A stretch of DNA of 41,793 bases from Chryseobacterium hagamense. Its GTDB lineage: Bacteria > Bacteroidota > Bacteroidia > Flavobacteriales > Weeksellaceae. A model generated the notes under the pieces. The model saw only the letters and a program-made list of their open reading frames with translations, did no database searches and was not told where the DNA came from. The stretch covers positions 1 through 41,793 of the forward strand of contig NZ_BJYJ01000032.1 of assembly GCF_007991455.1 (NCBI RefSeq), in the 5' to 3' direction. Below are positions 8,013-15,728 of the stretch, in pieces (the stretch's first letter is position 1; each line of letters begins with the position of its first letter). A program made the position numbers and the translations under genes.

Positions 8013-9044
8013 ATGACACGGACTTTCAGATGCCTCTGGCTTCTCCTATTTTTATCCTTCGTCAATTCCTTTGCACAGGAACAATATATTTTTGAGATCG
8101 ACAGCCTGATCAGTCTTAAAAGCCCAAGAAATTTCAACGGCGTTATCCTGATTGCCAAAAAAGGGAAAGTGCAATATTCAAGGGCTTATGGAATTAAGGA
8201 CATCTACAATCCGGTTCCGCTGCAGATCAATGACCCGTTTGAAATCATGTCGAACACAAAGCAGATAACCGCTGTTCTGGTGCTGAAAGAAGCTGAAAAA
8301 GGAAAGATTGATTTGCAGGCCCCGATTGGAACATACCTGCACAACCTCAACCAGCCGTGGGCGAATTCGGTCACGGTCCATCAGCTCCTGAACCACACCC
8401 ATGGAATTACGGATCTCAATAAGCCGCTGGAATTCAAACCGGGATCGGATTTCAAATACGGCAATCTTTCCAATATTCTTTTAGGGAAGATCATCGAAAA
8501 AGTATCGGGACAGTCCTATAAATCAGCGGCAGAAAATCTATTCCTGAAATTAGGGATGAATGACACTTTTTTCTATTTGAAAGACGGAAACAGAAAACCG
8601 GTAACCGGACATATGACTGACCATAATGTATTCAGTGCGGTTGAGGAATCTTTGATTACTGACGAAAATCTGCCTGCGGACGGGATCGTTACCACAGCAA
8701 AGGACCTTTCCACATGGAACAGTGCGCTTCACAAAGGAAACCTCCTGCCTCCTGAGATGTACCGGTTGATGGTGACTCCGTCAGCTATGTCCCGGCATGA
8801 TGTTTTCGGGAAAGAGAAAACGGGCTATGGTTACAATATCAGAATCGCCAAGGATCACGGGATTTCCTATTTCGGGCATACGGGTCTCGGTGACGGCTTT
8901 GCCTCGCTCAACATCTATTTTCCTGAAAGCGACGTAAGCCTGATTGTCCTGGAAAACCAGATGAATGAAAACAGTGATTTGTATTATTATTTTGAAAAGG
9001 AAATTAAAAACATCATTTTAAGCAGCAATCTGGTAGAGGAATAA
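8013..9044 (+). CDS. Exported serine hydrolase, beta-lactamase class C fold
   Basis: This is a 343-residue member of the serine beta-lactamase-like family, which includes class C lactamases, DD-peptidases and esterases. It starts with a Sec signal peptide (MTRTFRCLWLLLFLSFVNSFA, predicted cut before QEQ). The three active-site motifs are present: SxxK as Ser80-Asn-Thr-Lys83, YxN as Tyr149-Gly-Asn151, and HTG in FGHTGLGDGF near residue 290. The substrate cannot be told from sequence; family members of this length are often peptidases or esterases rather than resistance enzymes. It is monocistronic, with a promoter at 7959-7993. Confidence 0.88.
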   Translation: MTRTFRCLWLLLFLSFVNSFAQEQYIFEIDSLISLKSPRNFNGVILIAKKGKVQYSRAYGIKDIYNPVPLQINDPFEIMSNTKQITAVLVLKEAEKGKIDLQAPIGTYLHNLNQPWANSVTVHQLLNHTHGITDLNKPLEFKPGSDFKYGNLSNILLGKIIEKVSGQSYKSAAENLFLKLGMNDTFFYLKDGNRKPVTGHMTDHNVFSAVEESLITDENLPADGIVTTAKDLSTWNSALHKGNLLPPEMYRLMVTPSAMSRHDVFGKEKTGYGYNIRIAKDHGISYFGHTGLGDGFASLNIYFPESDVSLIVLENQMNENSDLYYYFEKEIKNIILSSNLVEE

Positions 9045-9205
9045 TCCTTTTGCATCCGGTAAAAAAGCGGTGTTCCAGAAACTTTTCCATATTCCGGTTC
9101 TCCTGCTATCCCTCTAAGTAAAAGGAATGGACAGGGAATCCGGTTACACATCAGATGCCTCATTTATTTTTTAAATAAAAATATTTTTCCCATTCATTTT
9201 TTTAT

Positions 9206-9213
9206 TACATTTA
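9206..9213 (+). promoter_or_regulatory. Possible -7 box for the protein-glutaminase gene
   Basis: TACATTTA differs from TAnnTTTG at the last base. A T-rich TTTT element lies about 18 bases upstream. It is 62 bases before the start codon. The match is weak in a strongly AT-rich stretch. Confidence 0.3.
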
Positions 9214-9275
9214 ATATCACAAAACAGTGAACTAATTATACGGTTCATTACCTATTAACCAAACAAAATAAAACG

Positions 9276-10229
9276 ATGAAACAACTTCTGTTATCCATGA
9301 TGGCATTGGTGACCTTTGTGTCCTTCAATGCCTGTGCAGATTCAAACGCCGGCCAGGATCCTGCGCTGGCCAGGGAATTCAACGAAAATGTACAGAACTT
9401 CGGAAGCACCGTTCCGGTAACAATGGAAAAAGAAAACGGTAAATACCGGGTGAACTTTATCCTTACCGCCCAGAATTTTGAAATCCGGGACAGCGAAGAA
9501 AATGCAAGGTACATTTCCATGATCCGCGAGGCTGTGAAAAATGAGACGCCGGTCCATGTTTTCCTGAGAGCCCAGACAAATGAAATTGTAAAAGTTGATG
9601 CGCCGACGGAAGAGGATATCCGTTATTTTAAATCGCTGCTGACTAAGGAAACCCGTACGGAGACCCAGAAAGCCGTAAGTGTGATTCCAAACCAGGCTAC
9701 GCTGACCAGTCTTTTCAACCAGATCAGGAACCAGTCCTGCGGAACATCCACCGCCTCTTCTCCGTGCATTACTTTCAGGTATGCGGTTGACGGCTGCTAT
9801 GCCAGAGCCCACAAGATGAGACAGATTCTCCTCAACGCCGGATACGACTGCGAAAAACAGTTTGTTTACGGCAACCTGAAAGCTTCCACCGGCACCTGCT
9901 GTGTATCGTGGGGATATCATGTGGCCATATTGGTTAGTTATAAAAATGCTTCGGGAACAGTTGAAAAAAGAATCATCGATCCTTCCCTGTTTACCAGCGG
10001 CCCCGTAACGGATACGGCCTGGAGAACTGCCTGTGTGAATACGAGCTGCGGAACGGCATCTGCTTCATCATACACCAACACGGCAGGAAACGTCTATTAC
10101 AGAAGCCCGTCGGGATCGTTATTGTATGATAACAATTATATGAATACCAACTGTGTACTGACCACCTTTGCTTCTCTTTCCGGATGCTCCCCAAGCCCGG
10201 CACCAAGTGTTTCAAGCTGTGGATTTTAA
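9276..10229 (+). CDS. Secreted protein-glutaminase precursor (protein deamidase)
   Basis: Protein-glutaminase (EC 3.5.1.44) deamidates glutamine side chains in intact proteins. From memory, the C-terminal 185 residues closely match the Chryseobacterium proteolyticum enzyme. The layout is the same: signal peptide (about 1-21), pro-region (about 22-132) and mature enzyme (133-317, starting near AVSVIPNQATL). The Cys-His-Asp catalytic triad aligns as Cys174 (VDGCYARAHK), His215 (WGYHVAIL) and Asp235 (RIIDPSLF), equivalent to mature Cys42/His83/Asp103. Many cysteines (SCGTSTASSPC, CC at 208-209, CVNTSCG) are expected to form disulfides. The pro-region resembles an inhibitory prodomain. The signal peptide ends in FNAC, a poor lipobox, so lipidation is possible but unlikely. 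It is monocistronic and followed by a terminator. Confidence 0.95.
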   Translation: MKQLLLSMMALVTFVSFNACADSNAGQDPALAREFNENVQNFGSTVPVTMEKENGKYRVNFILTAQNFEIRDSEENARYISMIREAVKNETPVHVFLRAQTNEIVKVDAPTEEDIRYFKSLLTKETRTETQKAVSVIPNQATLTSLFNQIRNQSCGTSTASSPCITFRYAVDGCYARAHKMRQILLNAGYDCEKQFVYGNLKASTGTCCVSWGYHVAILVSYKNASGTVEKRIIDPSLFTSGPVTDTAWRTACVNTSCGTASASSYTNTAGNVYYRSPSGSLLYDNNYMNTNCVLTTFASLSGCSPSPAPSVSSCGF

Positions 10230-10244
10230 TTAAAAATAATATGA

Positions 10245-10270
10245 AGCTCCTGTATTTTGCAGGAACTTTT
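10245..10270 (+). terminator. Terminator after the protein-glutaminase gene
   Basis: AGCTCCTG pairs with CAGGAACT (7 of 8 pairs) across a seven-base loop and is followed by TTTT. Confidence 0.7.
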
Positions 10271-10276
10271 GATTTA

Positions 10277-10395
10277 ACGTGAATCCTGCCATATCAGCAT
10301 ATTCAGATAATTGTTTAATTCAGAAGTAAAATTAAGGCTGATTCGGTCAGGACTTTAAATAGAATTCCTTTTGGCAGAACGAAAGGAAGATTTAC
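10277..10395 (+). repeat. Dispersed intergenic repeat, family 2, copy 1
   Basis: Shared blocks with 32448-32570 in the same orientation include CGTGAATCC, AGTAAAATTAA, TAAATAGAATT and CAGAA. The copies are diverged with small gaps. No coding potential is seen. Confidence 0.6.
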
Positions 10396-10490
10396 GCATC
10401 TGACAGGATGTTATCCTATCCTGTAACCAAGCGGTCCCTGCGGAACTTTAAATACTATAAATCAGATCTTGGTTTAAAGATAAAATGATA

Positions 10491-10646
10491 GCTGTTTTAT
10501 TTGGGATTAAATAAAAATTTCTTCTGATGGAATGACAAAATGTTTAGTTTGATGATTAACACCATTGATCCTCTTTTTGGCAGGAGAGACTTCCGGCACC
10601 CAACTTCCAACTTCCAACTTCGAGTCTGTTAACTCCGGTTCTTCTT
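10491..10646 (+). repeat. Dispersed intergenic repeat, family 1, copy 1
   Basis: About 155 bases match 31681-31834 in inverted orientation. Matching blocks are GAATGACAAAATGTTTA, CAGGAGAGACTTCCGGCA and AACTCCGGTTCTTCTT. A shorter related piece (GGAATGACAAA, GGCTGTTTT) lies in inverted orientation at 16535-16610. Confidence 0.75.
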
Positions 10647-10792
10647 CGAGTTCACGTTAATTTAATAATACTTCCGGTATCCGGCTTTCCCCTCTCCGTT
10701 CTTCCCTCCTTCAGCCGTTTATATTATATTTATTTGAAAGAATATTAAACTTTATAGATACAGGAAATAATTCATTTAGATAAACTTAACCC

Positions 10793-10816
10793 AATTATAT
10801 TGTACACAATTTAATT
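10793..10816 (+). promoter_or_regulatory. Palindromic operator, candidate OhrR box
   Basis: AATTATATTGT-ac-ACAATTTAATT is a 24-base palindrome with one mismatch between its 11-base arms. It covers the -33 region of the nitroreductase-ohrR-ohr promoter. AT-rich palindromes with a central TTGTA/ACAA core are typical of MarR/OhrR-family operators, and an OhrR gene lies in the operon, so autoregulation is a reasonable inference. Confidence 0.65.
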
Positions 10817-10830
10817 TGGCAATATCTTTG
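10799..10830 (+). promoter_or_regulatory. Promoter of the nitroreductase-ohrR-ohr operon
   Basis: An ATTG -33 element lies 20 bases before TATCTTTG, a perfect TAnnTTTG -7 box. The start point would be near 10836, which supports the ATG at 10864 as the translation start rather than an in-frame codon at 10816. Confidence 0.7.
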
Positions 10831-10863
10831 CAGTATAGAATTCAACAAAAAAAATTTAACAAC

Positions 10864-11496
10864 ATGTCATTAATAGAAGATTTAAACTGGAGACACGCGG
10901 TGAAAGCTTATGATCCGGCTAAAAAAGTATCGGAAGAAGATTTAAATAAAATCCTGGAGTCGGCAAGGCTTGCCCCAACTTCATCCGGACTGCAGCCTTT
11001 CCGTGTGATCGTAGTGGAAAATCAGGAATTAAAGGAAAAAATGGTTCAGGGCGCCTTGAACCCTGAAGTGATGCGGGATTCTTCCCACGTATTGGTTTTT
11101 GCCGCCTGGGACAGCTATTCCGATGAGAAAATCGATAAGGTGTATGATCACCATACGGATGTGAGAGATCTGCCGAGAGGACGTTTTTCCAGCTACACCG
11201 ATAAAATCAAGGAGATGTACGGAGCCCAGACGCCGGAAGAACATTTTGCCCACACGGCCAGACAGACCTATATTGCACTTGGACTGGCGATGGCACAGGC
11301 AGCCGAACTCAGAGTAGACACGACCCCGGCAGAAGGTTTCAGCAATGAAGTAGTGGATGAGATCTTAGGATTAGGAAAGCTGGGATTAAAAAGTGTAAGT
11401 CTTCTTTATATCGGATACCGTGACGAAAACAACGACTGGCTTTCCCACATGAAGAAAGTAAGAATTCCTATGGAGGAATTTATCATTAAAATGTAA
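10864..11496 (+). CDS. Nitroreductase-family NAD(P)H oxidoreductase
   Basis: This 210-residue flavoprotein belongs to the NfsB-type nitroreductase family. These FMN enzymes reduce nitro compounds, quinones or similar acceptors with NAD(P)H. Family features are WRHAVKAYDP near residue 9, the FMN-contacting SARLAPTSSGLQPFRV near 34-49, and the C-terminal GLGKLGLKSVSLLYIGYRD. The start at MSLIEDLNWRHA is preferred because the promoter -7 box lies at 10823-10830, downstream of the upstream in-frame codon. It is 29 bases before ohrR and probably co-transcribed, which suggests a role in oxidative or electrophile stress. The substrate is not predictable. Confidence 0.9.
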   Translation: MSLIEDLNWRHAVKAYDPAKKVSEEDLNKILESARLAPTSSGLQPFRVIVVENQELKEKMVQGALNPEVMRDSSHVLVFAAWDSYSDEKIDKVYDHHTDVRDLPRGRFSSYTDKIKEMYGAQTPEEHFAHTARQTYIALGLAMAQAAELRVDTTPAEGFSNEVVDEILGLGKLGLKSVSLLYIGYRDENNDWLSHMKKVRIPMEEFIIKM

Positions 11497-11525
11497 AAAA
11501 AATTCAACTTTCAGTTTCAGAAATT

Positions 11526-11960
11526 ATGGAAAATCCCGAATGCCTAAAACTCGATAATCAGCTCTGCTTTCCGTTGTACGTGATTGCCAAAGAGATGACA
11601 GGGCTTTACCGTCCGTTTCTGGATGAGCTGGATATTACCTACCCGCAATACCTGGTCATGATGATCCTTTGGGAGCATGACGGCCTTCCGGTAAGCAGTA
11701 TCGGCGAAAAGCTCTATCTGGACAGCGGTACCCTGACGCCCCTGCTGAAAAGACTTGAGGCAAAAGGATTTATCTCGCGGAAACGGAAAAAAGAGGACGA
11801 ACGGGTGGTTGAAGTATTCATCACGGAATCCGGGAAAGCTTTGCAGCTGAAAGCCTGCGAAATCCCCGGAAAGCTGCTGAAGAAAATCGATGCTGCTCCC
11901 GAAGACTGGATCGCCCTTAAAGAAAGTGTTCAGAAAATATTAAACAAAATAGAAAAATAA
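11526..11960 (+). CDS. ohrR: MarR-family regulator of the OhrR type
   Basis: OhrR proteins repress peroxide-resistance genes until a conserved cysteine is oxidised by organic hydroperoxide. The 144-residue protein has the diagnostic N-terminal LDNQLCFPLYV with the sensing Cys14. The winged-helix core follows: YPQYLVMMILWEHDGLPVSSIGEKLYLDSGTLTPLLKRLEAKGFISRKR. A second cysteine in LKACEIPG (about 110) could support a two-cysteine mechanism. The stop codon is directly followed by the ohr ATG. The predicted operator is at 10793-10816. Confidence 0.92.
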   Translation: MENPECLKLDNQLCFPLYVIAKEMTGLYRPFLDELDITYPQYLVMMILWEHDGLPVSSIGEKLYLDSGTLTPLLKRLEAKGFISRKRKKEDERVVEVFITESGKALQLKACEIPGKLLKKIDAAPEDWIALKESVQKILNKIEK

Positions 11961-12383
11961 ATGAAAACCTTGTACACTACAAAAGTTACGGCAACCGGAG
12001 GAAGAAACGGCCATGTAAAAAGCGAAAACGGAATTCTTGATCTAGAAGTAAAAATGCCTAAAGCACTAGGAGGAGCCAATGATGATTTCACTAATCCTGA
12101 AATGCTCTTCGCTGCAGGATACTCCGCCTGTTTTGACAGTGCGCTAAACAGAGTTATTTCCCTTTCAAAAACAGAAACCGGAGAGACTACCGTAACCGCA
12201 GAGGTAAGCATCGGCCAACTGGATAACGGCGGCTTCGGACTGGCAGTTCAACTGGACGTCAACATTCCCGGCGTTTCCCGGGAAGAGGCCCAGTCTCTGA
12301 CGGAAAAAGCCCATGAAATCTGTCCGTACTCCAATGCCACGCGAAACAATATCGAAGTGAAACTTTCGGTAACGAATAATTAA
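11961..12383 (+). CDS. ohr: Organic hydroperoxide resistance protein Ohr
   Basis: Ohr is a thiol peroxidase that reduces organic and fatty-acid hydroperoxides, using lipoylated partner proteins as reductant in characterised members. The 140-residue protein has normal length. Both catalytic cysteines of the OsmC/Ohr fold are present: Cys57 in AAGYSACFDSAL and Cys121 in HEICPYSNATRNN. The active-site Arg15 (GGRNGHV) and Glu47 (NPEML) are also seen. It directly follows ohrR with no gap, and a perfect terminator follows. Confidence 0.96.
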   Translation: MKTLYTTKVTATGGRNGHVKSENGILDLEVKMPKALGGANDDFTNPEMLFAAGYSACFDSALNRVISLSKTETGETTVTAEVSIGQLDNGGFGLAVQLDVNIPGVSREEAQSLTEKAHEICPYSNATRNNIEVKLSVTNN

Positions 12384-12406
12384 GATCATATCTTTTGAAT
12401 TATAGG

Positions 12407-12435
12407 AAATCTGCTTTTCAGGAAGCAGATTTTTT
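12407..12435 (+). terminator. Terminator of the ohr operon
   Basis: A perfect 10-base stem (AAATCTGCTT / AAGCAGATTT) has a TTCAGG loop and ends in a T-run. Confidence 0.92.
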
Positions 12436-12507
12436 GTATTTAATATCTATTCCTTATTATACTTTCAGATATTATCCGATAGCTAGTATAAGAAGCGCTT
12501 TAATCAA

Positions 12508-13495
12508 TTAATCATTTTCTTCATTTTCGTGAATAAATAAATCATGTAATTTTTCCTGCAACAATTTTTTATCAGGAAGCTGTGTCTTATATTCTGAAAC
12601 CATTGTAGGAGAAAGACTTCTACTTAAGGCATATTCTACAACCTCGTTATCTTTGTCTTTACATAGTAAGATTCCAATGCTTGGGTTTTCATTTGTTTTC
12701 TTTACATCTCTATCCAATGCTTCAAGATAAAAATTGAGCTTGCCTAAATGTTCAGGTTTGAATTTATCAGCTTTGAGTTCAAAAGCGACCAAACATTATA
12801 ACCCACGATGATAAAAAAGTAAATCAATGTAAAAATCTGACGAACCCACTTGAACATTGTATTCTTCTCCTACAAACAAAAAATCTTTTCCTAACTCCAG
12901 AATAAAATCTTTCATTTGTTTGATTAAGCCTTTCTGCAGATCATTTTCAGAATGCAAATCCGGCAAGTTTAAAAAATCAAAAATATAGGTATCTTTAAAG
13001 GTATTTATAATTTTTGAATCCATTTCTTTTAATACAGGAGAGGTTTTAACTGAATTCTTGACCATCGACCTTTCAAATAAGCTTGCGGAAATCTGACGTT
13101 CCAATTCTCTTTTAGTACAATGCTCCTGTTTAGTTATTTGTAAATAAAACTCACGTTCTTCTTGTGTTTTACATCGGGAAAAAATAACCATATTATGACT
13201 CCAGCTAATTTCTCTCACCAGTGGTGAGAGTTTTGGAAAATCTTTATATGTTTCATAAAATTGCTTCATTCTCCATAAATTCTTATCTGATAAACCCTTT
13301 ATTTCAGGCTCTGTTGTGATGATAAATTCCGATAATTCTTTCACTATAGACTGTCCCATTCACTTATTTCTATTTTTTGGCTAATGTAACCTCCAACATT
13401 CCAATAAAGACTGATCAGTTCTGAATTTACAGCTTAATGGCATTATTGCGGGAATTTTTAATAATTTGAATAATATCGGAAAACTGGATTTTCAT
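12508..13495 (-). pseudogene. DUF1016 / YhcG-type PD-(D/E)XK nuclease pseudogene
   Basis: The three frames together spell a DUF1016 (YhcG) protein of about 329 residues. In order they give MKIQFSDIIQIIKNSRNNAIK, then NSELISLYWNVGGYISQKI, then GQSIVKELSEF, the LWRMKQFYETYKDFPKL block and the C-terminal nuclease domain (FYIDLLFYHRGL, VAFELKADKFKPEHLGKLNFYLEAL). Three lesions break it: a lost G near 13433, a lost G in a G-run near 13355-13357, and a TAA at 12796-12798 where lysine is expected (HRGL-stop-CLVAFELK). Restoring the two missing bases gives a length divisible by three. YhcG proteins are nucleases often linked to restriction-modification loci, but no such genes adjoin it here. The A+T-rich composition suggests acquired, decaying DNA. 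Sequencing error at the G-runs cannot be excluded, though the in-frame stop is separate. Confidence 0.9.
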
Positions 13496-13650
13496 AGAAT
13501 ATAGAATAAAGTAACGATAACAAATTTACTGGAATATTTTATATGAAGATAAAATCTGTAGAAATCTCTTAATTGAATTTATACACATTCAAAGATCAAA
13601 ACATGTTGTATGTTTGTTTTTTTATTACAAACTCAATTAAAAATTTAATA

Positions 13651-13680
13651 ACATACTTGCCATTAAAATTATTAGTATGT
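13651..13680. promoter_or_regulatory. Inverted repeat upstream of the lactonase-fold gene
   Basis: ACATACT and AGTATGT are perfect 7-base inverted arms separated by 16 bases, 37 bases before the GTG start. It could be a regulator site or part of the leader. A TATGTTTG -7-like box lies upstream at about 13609-13616 without a clear -33 partner. Confidence 0.4.
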
Positions 13681-13717
13681 TTACCACTCGAAATTTCAAT
13701 ATTATAAAACACTATTT

Positions 13718-14839
13718 GTGAAACCAATCCTTTTTCTTATCATTTCTATAATAAGCTTATCCAAGATTCACGCCCAGCACACCTATACTTTTTTCGGTTC
13801 TTTCAATCGGGATAAAGATACGGAAGGACTCTATGTTTATGAACTGGATACCCTTAGCGGGAAATTATCGAAAGTTACTTCATTTACAGGAATGCTCAAT
13901 CCTTCTTTTCTTACGGTTTCGCCCAATGGAAAATATGTTTTCGCCTGCACGGAAAGCAAAACGAAAAACGGCGGAAGTGTCAGCAGCTTTGCATTTGATC
14001 CCGAAAAAAAGTCGCTCACGCTGATAAGCAAGCAGAAAAGCGGCGGCGAAAACCCTGTTTATCTTACCGTCCACCCAAACGGAAAATGGCTGGTGAACGG
14101 AAATTATACGGAAGGAAGCGTTTCGGTGTATCCCGTTTCTGAGAACGGGCAAATCCAGCCGTATGTCCAGAATTTTCAGTTTGCCGAAGGGAGTGAAGAC
14201 CCAAACAGGCAGGAACGGGCACATATCCATTCCACCGTTTTTTCTCCGGATTTCAACTATATTTTCTTACCGGATCTGGGAGCGGATAAGATCAGAACGT
14301 ACAGGTTTGAAACCGAGAAAGACCAGCCGCTACAACCTGCAGCGATTCCTTTCACGGCAACGGTTCCGGGAAGCGGGCCGAGACATCTCACCTTTCATCC
14401 CAACGGGAAATTTGCCTACTGCATCGAAGAAATGGGCGGAGCCGTAAGTGTTTATTCGTACGATAACGGAAAGCTGAACAGCCTGCAGCGCATCCATACC
14501 CATTCTGAAAAATACAAAGAAAATTTTGAAGGTTCGGACGTACACGTTTCACCCGACGGCAGATTCCTGTATGCCTCCAACCGGGGGAACGAAAATAATA
14601 TTGCTATTTTCTCAATCCGGGATGACGGAACTTTAAAAACCGTCGGCTACCGGTCTACCAAAGGACAACACCCGCGGGTGTTCAATCTGGATCCGGATGG
14701 CAAATTTTTAATTGCCACCAATGCCGGAACCGGTACTGTTGTTGTGTTCAGGAGAAATCCGGAAACAGGATTGCTGAAGAAAGCAGGCAGGAAGATTAAA
14801 ATCAAAAGTGTTTCGTGTGTGGAGATTAGGAGATATTAA
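13718..14839 (+). CDS. Exported lactonase-family seven-bladed beta-propeller protein
   Basis: This 373-residue protein belongs to the lactonase family that includes 6-phosphogluconolactonase of the YbhE type. A Sec signal peptide (KPILFLIISIISLSKIHA, cut before QHTY) implies export, unlike cytoplasmic Pgl. Propeller-strand repeats are clear: NPSFLTVSPNGKYVFAC, NPVYLTVHPNGKWLVNG, GPRHLTFHPNGKFAYC, SDVHVSPDGRFLYASNR and HPRVFNLDPDGKFLIATN. RAHIHSTVFSPD matches the conserved family His region. The start is GTG, and no ATG precedes the signal peptide. The actual substrate is unknown. Confidence 0.88.
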   Translation: MKPILFLIISIISLSKIHAQHTYTFFGSFNRDKDTEGLYVYELDTLSGKLSKVTSFTGMLNPSFLTVSPNGKYVFACTESKTKNGGSVSSFAFDPEKKSLTLISKQKSGGENPVYLTVHPNGKWLVNGNYTEGSVSVYPVSENGQIQPYVQNFQFAEGSEDPNRQERAHIHSTVFSPDFNYIFLPDLGADKIRTYRFETEKDQPLQPAAIPFTATVPGSGPRHLTFHPNGKFAYCIEEMGGAVSVYSYDNGKLNSLQRIHTHSEKYKENFEGSDVHVSPDGRFLYASNRGNENNIAIFSIRDDGTLKTVGYRSTKGQHPRVFNLDPDGKFLIATNAGTGTVVVFRRNPETGLLKKAGRKIKIKSVSCVEIRRY

Positions 14840-15000
14840 TCATATCTTTATCAGCTATAAACTTTTAGTATGGAAATGTACTATATTGAATAGTGTTCCG
14901 GATAAAACAGGTTCCGTTATAGCTGCTCACGCGTCACTGCCCGTTGTAAAAAATATGAAACTTTAATGCAAATAATCCATCAAAATAAATAATTATCCTC

Positions 15001-15486
15001 ATGACCAAAACCTGTCTTCTGGATCTCTTACGAAAATCAACGAAGGAGTGTTACGAATTTGCAAAAAATTATGTTGCTGATGATCTTCCCGAACGTTTCA
15101 TTTATTGCGTTTCACTCAACGTTTCCTGTGACGATCCTAATCTTAAAGGATTTGATATTTACCCTGAGGATAATGACCGCAGACTAGAAATGGTAAAGGA
15201 TACCGATGTTGCAGAGCTTTTGTACAGGAAAGGCAAAATACCGGTTTGGATCAACATTTCCGTGGAATGTGTTCACAGGAACAAAACCGTTATCCAGCTT
15301 TTGTGTGCAAGACGTTATTCCGATAAAAGTGAAGACTATTATTACAACCATTATGATATCGTATCTCCATTTGGTATCAAAAGCCCTGCCCTTCCTATCG
15401 ACCATAAAGAGGGAGAAAAAATCAGATTAAAAAACAGGTATAAAAAGTCTTTCTTAAATAGGCTTAAAGCAGCATTCAATTATTGA
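15001..15486 (+). CDS. Hypothetical protein
   Basis: This 161-residue protein has no signal peptide or membrane helix, and I recognise no family. It contains several cysteines (CLLDLL, YCVSLNVSCDD, VECVHRNK, LLCARRYSD) and a mixed alpha/beta pattern, with a strongly basic C terminus (KNRYKKSFLNRLKAAFNY). A good coding pattern and a standard ATG support it as a gene. It stands alone between the lactonase-fold gene and the convergent deformylase homologue. Confidence 0.65.
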   Translation: MTKTCLLDLLRKSTKECYEFAKNYVADDLPERFIYCVSLNVSCDDPNLKGFDIYPEDNDRRLEMVKDTDVAELLYRKGKIPVWINISVECVHRNKTVIQLLCARRYSDKSEDYYYNHYDIVSPFGIKSPALPIDHKEGEKIRLKNRYKKSFLNRLKAAFNY

Positions 15487-15656
15487 CCAATTAGATAATA
15501 AGAAATTAGAAGAATATTAAAACAACGTAAATTTGATCGTATTTAATTCGTTTTAAGAAGACCAAATAAATAAAAATGATGAGAATTTAATAAAGTTTTC
15601 AGCCTTATAAAAAAAAACATTTTAACATTCAGGATTCTTAAAATACCATGACTGAA

Positions 15657-15695
15657 GATACTTCCGGCATCCGGCACCCTTCTTCCGGCCTTTTA
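15657..15695 (+). repeat. CTTCCGGCATCCGGC-type intergenic repeat unit
   Basis: This is one of about seven copies in the window of the block CTTCCGGCATCCGGC followed by CCCTTCTTCCGGCC. Others lie at 10589, 10669, 31700, 33301, 38444 and 41491; the last four are on the opposite strand. Confidence 0.7.
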
Positions 15696-15728
15696 ATCCG
15701 GTTTCAACTTCAAATTCATATTAATTTA

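Larger units (their letters stand above)
10271..10792. other. Gene-free intergenic region made of repeats
   Basis: The stretch holds no convincing gene on either strand. It is a mosaic of the two dispersed intergenic repeat families, short CTTCCAA heptamers (10602-10622) and a second CTTCCGG-type block (10669-10711). The nitroreductase promoter follows. Confidence 0.7.

Noticed and set aside
8013..9044. Class C beta-lactamase resistance gene
   Set aside because: The SxxK, YxN and HTG motifs are shared with many peptidases and esterases, and nothing specific to true lactamases is seen.
10816..10863. Longer nitroreductase start at 10816
   Set aside because: It lies upstream of the -7 box at 10823-10830, so it would not be in the mRNA.
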